A program made the translations under genes and the position numbers. Below the pieces are notes generated by a model. The model had not been told where the DNA came from, searched no databases, and saw nothing but the letters and a program-made list of their open reading frames with translations. 16,975 bases of DNA from the NCBI GenBank assembly GCA_910584115.1, contig CAJTYN010000015.1:14350-31324 (forward strand), read 5' to 3'. The stretch's first letter is position 1. Every line of letters begins with the position of its first letter. Source of the DNA: an uncultured Lachnospiraceae bacterium. Its GTDB lineage: Bacteria > Bacillota > Clostridia > Lachnospirales > Lachnospiraceae. Of this stretch, positions 1 through 6,185 are shown piece after piece.

Positions 1-109
1 TCGTCCTGGCGCTTTCCTCACTGATGAATCTGTCGGTGCTGACTAATAACCCTGTCAAGACGAAGAGCTGCATCAATTCCTGCTCTGTCAGGGCATCCCT
101 TCCTTTCAT
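1..109 (-). CDS. Partial unknown small protein, N-terminal fragment
   Basis: An open frame reads leftward out of the window, giving 36 residues that begin MKGRDALTEQELMQLFVLTG and contain no stop. I do not recognise the family. The stretch LMQLFVLTGLLVS is hydrophobic or amphipathic, but too little is present to call a membrane segment. ATG at 109 has no Shine-Dalgarno sequence. An in-frame ATG at 73 has AGGA four bases upstream and is a credible alternative start, giving 24 visible residues. A promoter-like TTGACT-17-TAGAGT pair lies just upstream on the same strand, which supports a real gene but would place the RNA 5' end close to the ATG at 109. Existence is moderately supported; function is unknown. 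Confidence 0.4.
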   Translation of the reverse strand, partial: MKGRDALTEQELMQLFVLTGLLVSTDRFISEESART

Positions 110-113
110 TTTT

Positions 114-142
114 ACTCTATTATTATTTTTCTGAAAAGTCAA
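114..142 (-). promoter_or_regulatory. Candidate sigma-A promoter for the leftward partial gene
   Basis: On the minus strand a -35 TTGACT (137-142) and a -10 TAGAGT (114-119) are separated by 17 bases. Transcription would start around 106-108, almost on the upstream ATG at 109. This favours the internal start at 73 or a nearly leaderless message. Confidence 0.35.
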
Positions 143-169
143 TCTTTTTTAAAGTGGATCCGTGATCTG

Positions 170-178
170 TGGTATACT
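170..178 (+). promoter_or_regulatory. Extended -10 promoter for the GNAT gene
   Basis: TGGTATACT is an extended -10 element (TG, one base, TATACT at 173-178). No good -35 is visible at 16-18 bases upstream, which is typical of extended -10 promoters. The start point would be near 185, leaving about 65 bases of leader before the gene at 251. Confidence 0.5.
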
Positions 179-250
179 CATCATATGAAAAGATATGGAA
201 AGGGGGGTGTCTGAAAGCCGATGTGAGATGTTTTCAGGCACAGGCATGAG

Positions 251-712
251 ATGATAACAGGAAGATGTGTAAAAGATAAAGAAGGACTGGAGCTGGCGGG
301 GAGGCTGCGCGATGAGATCTTTCAGGGACGTTACGTGACGGAGGTGTTTCCGTATCCGGATGCTCAGTACGCGGTGCTCTGGGCGGAGGGCCTTCCGGCA
401 GGCATGGGCGCGGTGCGCTTCGTGGACTGCCGGTTCACGCTCATAGAGATCGGGATCTTAGAGCCGTACAGGCTGCAGCGGTACGGGGATTTTTTGTTGC
501 GCCTGCTGGCCGACCGGGGCGTGGACGCCCATGTAAAGAGGATCTGGGCGGACGCCACTGAGAGCTCACTGGATTTTTTCAGGGCGTCGCATTTTGTGCC
601 GGAGGGGGATATGTATGAGTCCCTGGGGCAGATGCGGACGCCCATGGCGCTGGAGCTTAAGGAACTGGGCTGCGCCTGCGGCCGGGACAGATTTAATCCA
701 TACCGATCTTGA
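251..712 (+). CDS. GNAT-like N-acetyltransferase
   Basis: A 153-residue protein with the layout of a small GNAT fold: a GMGAVRF strand (51-57), a second strand with IEIGIL (65-70), the cofactor-loop region QRYGDF (76-81) followed by helix FLLRLLADRG, and the late strand and helix IWADATESSLDFFRASHFVPEG (98-119). In the family the loop reads R/Q-x-x-G-x-G/A and binds acetyl-CoA; here the final small residue is replaced by F81, so the pocket may be altered. The substrate cannot be predicted. ATG 251 is the first usable start, since the frame is closed by TGA at 224-226, but its ribosome site is weak. The gene overlaps the end of the convergent AIM24 gene by 20 bases. Confidence 0.75.
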   Translation: MITGRCVKDKEGLELAGRLRDEIFQGRYVTEVFPYPDAQYAVLWAEGLPAGMGAVRFVDCRFTLIEIGILEPYRLQRYGDFLLRLLADRGVDAHVKRIWADATESSLDFFRASHFVPEGDMYESLGQMRTPMALELKELGCACGRDRFNPYRS

Positions 713-1397
713 TCCCGCCCCGCCGCTCGGAAGGCTGGACGATCACGGTCACGGGCAGGTTCTGGTGCCATTCGAACTGGTAGGATTCGCCGGAGGCCTG
801 GCCGATGAATGTCTTCCAGGATACGTCCGCGGTGACCTGGGGATCACAGGGGCCGTTCCCGATCCAGCAGACCACCGCGTCGGGATCTACGGAGATCGTG
901 CTGCGGGAGGTGACATTACTGAGGACGATGGGATTCCCGTCGGATAACACGGCCACATAGGCATCCTTGCCGCGGGCCGTCAATGTGGAGGTGGCGAGTC
1001 CTTTCTGGGAGAGGACGCCGACGCCGATGAAGCGGACGCTGTAGTCGCAGTCCTGTGTGAAGGCCAGGATGTTCTCGGATTCGACGGAGATCGTCTCCCC
1101 GGCGTTCAGATGGTAGACGACCACATGCTGGCCGTAGTCTGCGTAATAGGTGATGGAATCCCCGCCCAAATTTACTTTCATGAGCGGGAGATTCTCGCCG
1201 GTGACCCGCCGGACCAGGGATCCTAAGACCGCCTGGCCCAGGCTGTTCTGCGGGCCGAAGAGGACTTTTTCAAATCTGTAATTTTTTCCTCCGGCGCTCT
1301 CCCCGGCTATGAAGGAACCTGCCTTTGTAAAGAGGACGTCATGTCCGGTGCAGGTGACTTTCAGCATCAATTCATTGATCGTTTCAAATCTTAACAT
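693..1397 (-). CDS. AIM24 (DUF124) family protein
   Basis: A 234-residue all-beta protein resembling the AIM24/DUF124 family (tryptophan RNA-binding attenuator-like fold), whose bacterial members are often neighbours of TerD genes and whose biochemical role is not settled. Recognisable stretches are GHDVLFTKAGSFIAGE, the central VYHLNAGETISVESENILAFT, and the late GESYQFEWHQNLPVTVIVQP. An ATG at 1424 would add nine residues (MSDQGGAKE), but those codons contain GGGAGGAG (1406-1413) placed 8 bases before ATG 1397, so 1397 is chosen. It is the last gene of a three-gene minus-strand operon, 27 bases after the TerD-family stop, and ends inside the GNAT coding region. No signal peptide or membrane segment is seen, so it is probably cytoplasmic. 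Confidence 0.85.
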   Translation of the reverse strand: MLRFETINELMLKVTCTGHDVLFTKAGSFIAGESAGGKNYRFEKVLFGPQNSLGQAVLGSLVRRVTGENLPLMKVNLGGDSITYYADYGQHVVVYHLNAGETISVESENILAFTQDCDYSVRFIGVGVLSQKGLATSTLTARGKDAYVAVLSDGNPIVLSNVTSRSTISVDPDAVVCWIGNGPCDPQVTADVSWKTFIGQASGESYQFEWHQNLPVTVIVQPSERRGGIKIGMD

Positions 1398-1405
1398 CTC
1401 TTTTG

Positions 1406-1413
1406 CTCCTCCC
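1406..1413 (-). promoter_or_regulatory. Ribosome-binding site fixing the AIM24 start
   Basis: GGGAGGAG on the minus strand, 8 bases from ATG 1397. It lies inside the longer open frame that begins at 1424, which argues that the longer frame is not used. Confidence 0.75.
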
Positions 1414-1424
1414 TGATCTGACAT

Positions 1425-2171
1425 TTACACGACCTGGACGCCGTACAGCCCGCAGAGGCCGGCCAGGTCCCGTGCGACGCCGTTTCCGATGGCGTTGAAT
1501 CTCCACGTTCCTTTGTGCTGGTAGATCTCTCCGATCATCATCGAGGTCACGTTCGCGTAGTATTCGTCCATTTTAAAACTGACCAGTTCCTGGCCGGAGG
1601 ATGGATCCGTGATCTGGATATATGCGTCCCTGACCATGCTGAAATCCAGATGCCGCGTGAGGGCCTCGTCGATCGTGAGGACGAATACGATCCGGGTCAC
1701 GGAACTGTCCAGTCGGGTAAAGTCCACGGAAATGCTCTCCCGGCAGGGCTCCTGGCCGGCGTGGAAGATCGTGCTGCCGTCGGGGCTTTTCACCTGGCCG
1801 TAGAAGACGAACCAGTCGTCGCCCGGGACCTTGCCTGAGCCATCCAGCAGGAACGCCGATACGTCCACATCGCAGGCGGCGTTCAGAGTCTCCCAGCCCA
1901 GGCAGGCCCTTATACGGGCGGGGCCGCCCGAAGGGGAGAGCGGGACCTTCTGGCCTTTCTGGACGGGGTGCAGCAGCCGGGGAGCGGACCTGGCGGGTCT
2001 TGGCGCGGGCGGCTCTTTGCGGGACTGCGTGGGTGCGGTCTGTGAGCGTGCTGGTGCGGTCAAAGTGTTTATATCTCTGGAAGACAGAGGGGCTTGGATC
2101 CGGGCCTGGTTGATGGATAGGATCGTCTGCCGATCCAGAGGTCCGGCTGTGCGCATGGGAATGTTGATCAT
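1425..2171 (-). CDS. TerD-family protein with Pro/Ala-rich N-terminal extension
   Basis: A 248-residue protein whose C-terminal part is a TerD domain (about 72-244): entry motif KGQKVPLSP, then IRACLGWE, CDVDVSAFLLDGSGKV, DDWFVFYG, DGSTIFHAG, ISVDF, TRIVFVLTI, DAYIQI, SFKMDEYYANVTSMMIGEIY and WRFNAIGNG. TerD proteins bind calcium and act in tellurite and envelope stress responses. Residues about 1-70 are an extra segment ending in a Pro/Ala/Arg-rich linker. The usual acidic GDGDDE-type loop after the H-x-G motif is replaced here by GQEPCRES, so part of the calcium site may be lost. ATG 2171 is preferred over GTG 2222 because CAGGAG lies 8 bases before it and because the GTG would overlap the preceding gene. 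It is the middle gene of the operon. Confidence 0.88.
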   Translation of the reverse strand: MINIPMRTAGPLDRQTILSINQARIQAPLSSRDINTLTAPARSQTAPTQSRKEPPAPRPARSAPRLLHPVQKGQKVPLSPSGGPARIRACLGWETLNAACDVDVSAFLLDGSGKVPGDDWFVFYGQVKSPDGSTIFHAGQEPCRESISVDFTRLDSSVTRIVFVLTIDEALTRHLDFSMVRDAYIQITDPSSGQELVSFKMDEYYANVTSMMIGEIYQHKGTWRFNAIGNGVARDLAGLCGLYGVQVV

Positions 2172-2179
2172 AAGGGTCA

Positions 2180-2185
2180 CTCCTG
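2180..2185 (-). promoter_or_regulatory. Ribosome-binding site fixing the TerD-family start
   Basis: CAGGAG on the minus strand, 8 bases upstream of ATG 2171. The alternative GTG at 2222 overlaps the end of the upstream gene by 10 bases and has no comparable site. Confidence 0.65.
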
Positions 2186-2212
2186 TCATGGGTATCGCGG
2201 TCTGAACGGGTA

Positions 2213-3121
2213 TCAGCCCCACATCACGATCGAGCGGGTGGTCACCAGCGGTTTAGCGGAGGCGGATAAGCTGATCCAGCCGGTCTTTCCGGCGGTCGTC
2301 TGGACCTGGACATAGATGTTCTTGCCTGCGATGGCCAGTTTCTTTGCCGTGAACTTTGTCTTTTTGGGGATCACGATGCCTTTTTTGGAGGATCCGGCTG
2401 CTTTTACGGTCTGGATCTTCTTGGCGGCGGTGAAGACCTTACTGTTTCCCCGGTCATCGATGATGCTGACCTTGGCGACCTTTCCCGCGTCTTTCTGGAG
2501 CGTCAGCTTTCCTTTGGAATACTTGAGCTTCAGGCCCTCTGTGCGTATATGACCAAGGCTCTTTGTTCCCAGGCTGACATTGAGATGGATCGTATTTTTG
2601 CTCACCTTCGCTGCAGTGACCATGTCATAGCCGTATCCCTTATTGACAAAATCATTATCGAGGAGCAGTTTATTATTGACTATCTTCTTGTAGTCGAAGA
2701 CGGTGCGCAGTTTTCCTTTTTTTACCTGGTACAGGGCGCAGGCCGTTTTGTAGGAGCGGTAGTCTTCGGTGGTGATCTCCAGATAAGCGGCTTTTTTGGA
2801 GATCACGACGACGTGGACGGACGGGAGGATGATGCTATTGTTGTTCTTGCTGATCGTCCAGGTCTTCAGCTGTTTTCCGTTGACTTTCAATGCGGCTTTC
2901 CTGTTCTCGTTCGTCCCTGTGACGACTGTCTCGATCTTATCGGGCCTGCCGTCGCCTGTCACATCAGCTTTGGTGTAGCTGTCGTTTTCATATATACTGA
3001 GGGAATAGACGCCGTTCCCATCTTTTGTAGCGGCGTAGGCAGTGCTGGCAGTGACTGCGGTCACGCATAGGCAGGCTGCGCCGACTGTAAAGAGCATGCG
3101 GATCTTTTTTGTGATGTCCAT
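2213..3121 (-). CDS. Secreted protein with FG-GAP-like calcium motif and SH3-like tail
   Basis: A 302-residue exported protein. The signal peptide is clear: KK near the start, hydrophobic core LFTVGAACLCVTAV, and likely cleavage after AYA at residue 30. Right after it, DVTGDGRPD (53-61) has the D-x-[TD]-x-D-G-x-x-D spacing of FG-GAP or dockerin-like calcium loops. The middle is a lysine-rich beta domain, and the C-terminus (about 245-295; IPKKTKFTAKKLAIAGKNIY then TAGKTGWISL) resembles an SH3-type wall-binding domain. No catalytic motif is recognised and I do not assign a function. The ATG has a good GGAAGGAG site. It is the first gene of the operon with the TerD and AIM24 genes, which suggests an extracellular or envelope link for that stress module. 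Confidence 0.85.
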   Translation of the reverse strand: MDITKKIRMLFTVGAACLCVTAVTASTAYAATKDGNGVYSLSIYENDSYTKADVTGDGRPDKIETVVTGTNENRKAALKVNGKQLKTWTISKNNNSIILPSVHVVVISKKAAYLEITTEDYRSYKTACALYQVKKGKLRTVFDYKKIVNNKLLLDNDFVNKGYGYDMVTAAKVSKNTIHLNVSLGTKSLGHIRTEGLKLKYSKGKLTLQKDAGKVAKVSIIDDRGNSKVFTAAKKIQTVKAAGSSKKGIVIPKKTKFTAKKLAIAGKNIYVQVQTTAGKTGWISLSASAKPLVTTRSIVMWG

Positions 3122-3169
3122 CTGTTTTTCTCCTTCCTTGGATCATTGATCATTTTCTGACACTTTTAC

Positions 3170-3198
3170 AGTATATCAGAAGATCGTCGTTTCCGCAA
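3170..3198 (-). promoter_or_regulatory. Promoter of the secreted protein/TerD/AIM24 operon
   Basis: On the minus strand TGATATACT gives an extended -10 (TATACT, 3170-3175). A weak -35 TTGCGG (3193-3198) lies at 17-base spacing. The predicted start near 3163 is about 40 bases before ATG 3121. Confidence 0.6.
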
Positions 3199-3236
3199 GA
3201 CGGCGTCCGATCGGCGGCCAAATATAGCGTGTCCTA

Positions 3237-3265
3237 TTGTAAAAATCTTAAGAAGATGGTAAAGT
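3237..3265 (+). promoter_or_regulatory. Candidate promoter of the wall-protein operon
   Basis: TTGTAA (3237-3242) and TAAAGT (3260-3265) are spaced by 17 bases, with TG one base before the -10 (extended -10). An alternative -10 TATAAA at 3265-3270 lacks a -35 at proper distance. The promoter diverges from the operon promoter at 3170-3198. The rest of the 188-base gap shows nothing else I can name. Confidence 0.5.
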
Positions 3266-3309
3266 ATAAAAGGAAATGCAACTGAATTAAATAAGGAGGA
3301 GAAAAAGAC

Positions 3310-3915
3310 ATGGACAAGAAGAGGATCCTATCCTTTGCGCTGGTCTTTCTGCTGATCATGCAGATCTTCACGGTGCCTTTTGCGGCGGACGTGTCGGCGG
3401 CGACAAAGAACGGGCTGCAGAAGGTGAACGGGAAGGTATACTTCTACGCAAAGGGCAAGAAAGTCATGAACAAGTGGAAGAACGTGGGCGCCCACCGCTA
3501 CTATTTTGGCAAGAACGGCGCCGCCTACAAAGGCTATAAGAAGATCAAGGCGGAGCGGTATTACTTCGACAAGAACTGCCGGATGGTCAGGAATAAAGTG
3601 GTGACGATCGGCAAGAACAGATATTATTTCACAGCGAACGGCTCGGCGGTGAAGCAGACCGTGTGTCTTCCGGGCAGCAGCAAGATCTGGACGGTCACCA
3701 AGGGCGGAAAGCTCGTGAAGAACATCACCAGCTACGCAAAGAACGGCAAAGACTTCGACGCGTTCATCAAGAAGGCCGGAAAACCCAAGAGCGGGATCAC
3801 ATCGCCCAGCTGCATGGGACCGGGACGGGACGGTATCTACCAGTATAGTAACTTTACGATCTATACATATGAAGAAAACGGCGTGCGCAAGATCTTGAGC
3901 TACGCGTGCGTCTGA
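3310..3915 (+). CDS. Secreted wall-binding-repeat protein with C-terminal PSCxGPG module
   Basis: A 201-residue exported protein. The signal peptide has a DKKR start, hydrophobic core LSFALVFLLIMQIFTV, and likely cleavage after VSA at residue 30. Residues about 37-117 hold four choline-binding-type repeats (YFYAKGKKV, RYYFGKNGAA, RYYFDKNCRM, RYYFTANGSA), each with an aromatic pair followed by a glycine turn; such repeats bind teichoic acid or glucan. Residues about 140-201 form a separate module with PSCMGPG (C168), YQYSNFTIYTYEENG and a final SYACV, closely matching the end of the lipoprotein at 8535-9269. No enzyme motif is seen. The AAGGAGGA site lies 9 bases before the ATG. It is the first gene of the operon, 33 bases before the next. 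Confidence 0.85.
   Translation: MDKKRILSFALVFLLIMQIFTVPFAADVSAATKNGLQKVNGKVYFYAKGKKVMNKWKNVGAHRYYFGKNGAAYKGYKKIKAERYYFDKNCRMVRNKVVTIGKNRYYFTANGSAVKQTVCLPGSSKIWTVTKGGKLVKNITSYAKNGKDFDAFIKKAGKPKSGITSPSCMGPGRDGIYQYSNFTIYTYEENGVRKILSYACV
3730..3912 (+). other. Shared C-terminal PSCxGPG module, copy 1
   Basis: This encodes about 60 residues, from the SYAKNGKDFDAF region to the stop. Conserved with copy 2 are an opening SY, a Gly-x-Pro turn, PSC-x-GPG-x-D, Y-S-x-F and YE-x-x-G. Residue count from SY to PSC is 28 here and 27 in copy 2. Confidence 0.65.
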
Positions 3916-3948
3916 TCACGTGAGAGAATGTACGAGGAGGGAAAGAAG

Positions 3949-4776
3949 ATGAGAGATCGGCTGAAGGTAAAAGGGATGGCGCTGGCCCTGGCGGCGGCGC
4001 TGGCACTGGGCGCTCCGGCGGCATGCGTGCTGCAGACACCTGTGGAAGTATCGGCGAAAGCTGTGAAAAAGGGACTGAAGCAGGAGGGCGGCAGGTATTA
4101 TTTCTATGACAAAGGCAAGAAGGTCAAGAATAAATGGCAGGTCATCAAGAAGAAGAGATATTACTTTAAGAGCAGCGGCGCGGCGGCCATCGGCTGGAAC
4201 AAGATCGGGAAGAAAGCCTATTATTTTACCGACAAGGGCGTGATGGTCAAGAATAAGAAGGTGGATCAGGTAAAGCTCAACAAGAAGGGCGAGGCTTCCC
4301 TGAGCACAAGGGCGAAGATGCTGATCGAGGTGCAGTCCGTCCTGGATAAACGGACGAAACCGACCCAGAGCAAAGCGCAGAAGCTGAAAGCCTGCTATAA
4401 CTATATGAAGGATAAATGCGGCTACGGCATCCGCCAGTCGCCCGCGGGAAGTCCTTCCAAATGGGAAGCGGCCTACGCCTATGATATGCTGAAAGATAAA
4501 AAGGGGAATTGCTACAGTTTTGCCGCTGGTTTCGCCATGCTGGCCAGGGGCTGCGGATACAATGCAAAGGTCATCGTCGGCCAGATGCAAAAGCCCATCC
4601 CGGGCGATACGCTCAGGCCCCATGCATGGGTGGAGATCGGGGGCAAAGTCTACGATCCGCAGACACAGCAGGTGCTCAAGAATTATAAAAAGAACGTGGA
4701 TCTCTTCGGCAAGGCTTACGGCAATACCGGCGGCGTGAGATACGCGCTCCCGGATGCGCCGGATGTGCTCCGGTAG
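3949..4776 (+). CDS. Secreted wall-binding-repeat protein with transglutaminase-like domain
   Basis: A 275-residue exported protein. The signal peptide has core MALALAAALALGAPAACVL and likely cleavage after VSA at about residue 36. Three YYF-type wall-binding repeats follow (about 45-105). The C-terminal half is a transglutaminase-like (papain-fold) domain: GNCYSFAAGFAMLARGCGY with catalytic C188, RPHAWVEI with H225, and VYDPQ with D236. All three triad residues are present, so it should be active as a protease, amidase or crosslinking enzyme outside the cell; the substrate is unknown. Start 3949 is chosen over ATG 3928 because AGGAGGG (3935-3941) lies 7 bases before it. The mature N-terminus resembles that of the preceding protein (KGL...YFY.KGKKV.NKW), suggesting duplication. 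The stop is 6 bases before the MBOAT gene, implying coupled translation. Confidence 0.88.
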   Translation: MRDRLKVKGMALALAAALALGAPAACVLQTPVEVSAKAVKKGLKQEGGRYYFYDKGKKVKNKWQVIKKKRYYFKSSGAAAIGWNKIGKKAYYFTDKGVMVKNKKVDQVKLNKKGEASLSTRAKMLIEVQSVLDKRTKPTQSKAQKLKACYNYMKDKCGYGIRQSPAGSPSKWEAAYAYDMLKDKKGNCYSFAAGFAMLARGCGYNAKVIVGQMQKPIPGDTLRPHAWVEIGGKVYDPQTQQVLKNYKKNVDLFGKAYGNTGGVRYALPDAPDVLR

Positions 4777-4782
4777 GACGAT

Positions 4783-6174
4783 ATGGTATTTAGCAGCGTA
4801 GTCTTCTTATCTGCATTTTTGCCGGTGGTGTTCCTGGTGTACCAGGTCCTGCCGTCGCTGAAATGGAAGAATCTGTTCCTGGTGGCGGCGAGCCTGGTGT
4901 TCTACGCCTATGGCGAACCGGTCTATGTGCTGCTGATGCTGATCTCTTCAGCGGTCAACTACGTGCTGGGGCGTTTGGTGTCAGGGGGCGGGAGGCGTGG
5001 AAAAGCCTTCCTCGCCCTGGCGGTCGTCCTGAACCTAGGGATCCTGTGCGTGTTCAAGTACACAGGCTTTATCCTGGAAAATATAAATGCTCTTCTCGGT
5101 GTCGCGCTCCCGATCCCGGCCATCGTCATGCCCATCGGCATCTCTTTTTTCACTTTTCAGGCGTTATCCTATGTGATCGATGTGTATCGGGGCGATGTGC
5201 GGCCGCAGCGGGACTTTGGGAAAGTGTTGCTGTACATATCATTTTTCCCGCAGCTGATTGCCGGGCCGATCGTGAAATACCATGACATCGAGCGGGAGAT
5301 CGAGGAGCGGCAGCAGACCTGCCAAGGTGTGGCCCGGGGGATCCGCCGGTTCATCATCGGATTGTCGAAGAAGGTGCTGATCTCCAACACCATGGGAGCG
5401 GCGGCGGACTACGTGTTCGGCCTGTCCGCCCCGGGGCTTCATATGGCCAGCGCCTGGATCGGGGCGGTGTCCTATGCCCTGCAGATCTACTATGATTTCA
5501 GCGGCTACAGCGACATGGCCATCGGGCTGGGGCAGATGTTCGGCTTCCATTTCCGGGAAAATTTCCAGTACCCCTATTACGGGGACAGCATGCAGGATTT
5601 CTGGCGCCGGTGGCACATCTCGCTGTCCACCTGGTTTAAGGAATACCTCTACATCCCCCTGGGCGGGAACCGCAGAGGCGCGGCGCGGACATACATAAAT
5701 AAGTTCATCGTGTTCTTCTGCACGGGCCTCTGGCACGGAGCCCAGTGGACGTTCGTGCTGTGGGGGCTGATCCACGGGGCCTTCCTCATCCTGGAGGATA
5801 CCGTCCTGCCCATCAGGAAATGTAAGATCCGGTGGCTGCGGCAGCTCTATACGGTGCTGGTGGCGGTGCTGGCGTTCGTGATCTTCCGGGCGGAGAGCCT
5901 CTCCCAGGCGGGAACGATGTTCGCCGCCATGTTCACGGGCGTGGGATCTACGCCGGAAAATATGAGCAGCTGCGTACGGATCCTGGATCCCATGTATCTG
6001 ACCACGCTCATGGCAGCCGTGATCGGGGCGGTGCCCGTGAAGCGGCGGCTGGAGGCGATGGACCGTCCGTGGATGCACAAGTGTTCCTACGTGGCATGCA
6101 TGGTATTGTTATTCCTGTGCATGTGCAGGCTCTCGGCGGACGCGTATAACCCGTTCATATATTTCAGGTTCTGA
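4783..6174 (+). CDS. MBOAT family membrane O-acyltransferase (AlgI/DltB-like)
   Basis: A 463-residue polytopic membrane protein with about ten hydrophobic segments. Family signatures are MPIGISFFTFQALSYVIDVYRG, YISFFPQLIAGPIVKYHD, YDFSGYSDMAIGLG, DFWRRWHISLSTWFKEYLYIPLGG (H278) and TGLWHGAQWTFVLWGLIHG. H318 in LWHG is the expected catalytic histidine and H331 lies in LIHG. AlgI-type members pass acetyl groups from a cytoplasmic donor across the membrane for O-acetylation of polysaccharide; DltB does the same with D-alanine for teichoic acid. Pairing with the AlgX/J-like next gene favours the AlgI role. No dltA or dltC is nearby. The ribosome site is weak (AGGA 4-5 bases before ATG), fitting coupling to the upstream gene. 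The stop overlaps the ATG at 6174 as TGATG. Confidence 0.93.
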   Translation: MVFSSVVFLSAFLPVVFLVYQVLPSLKWKNLFLVAASLVFYAYGEPVYVLLMLISSAVNYVLGRLVSGGGRRGKAFLALAVVLNLGILCVFKYTGFILENINALLGVALPIPAIVMPIGISFFTFQALSYVIDVYRGDVRPQRDFGKVLLYISFFPQLIAGPIVKYHDIEREIEERQQTCQGVARGIRRFIIGLSKKVLISNTMGAAADYVFGLSAPGLHMASAWIGAVSYALQIYYDFSGYSDMAIGLGQMFGFHFRENFQYPYYGDSMQDFWRRWHISLSTWFKEYLYIPLGGNRRGAARTYINKFIVFFCTGLWHGAQWTFVLWGLIHGAFLILEDTVLPIRKCKIRWLRQLYTVLVAVLAFVIFRAESLSQAGTMFAAMFTGVGSTPENMSSCVRILDPMYLTTLMAAVIGAVPVKRRLEAMDRPWMHKCSYVACMVLLFLCMCRLSADAYNPFIYFRF

Positions 6175-6185
6175 TGGGAGGGGAA

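Noticed and set aside
3310..3915. Glucan-binding glucosyltransferase or choline-binding amidase
   Set aside because: The repeats resemble those families, but no catalytic domain is present; the protein is only signal, repeats and a small module.
5239..6078. Minus-strand open frame (279 codons) inside the MBOAT gene
   Set aside because: His/Pro/Arg-rich translation typical of an antisense shadow; the MBOAT signatures on the plus strand are unbroken.
4783..6174. DltB of a D-alanylation operon
   Set aside because: No dltA, dltC or dltD gene is in the window, and the immediate partner has the DHHW/AlgX pattern rather than DltD.
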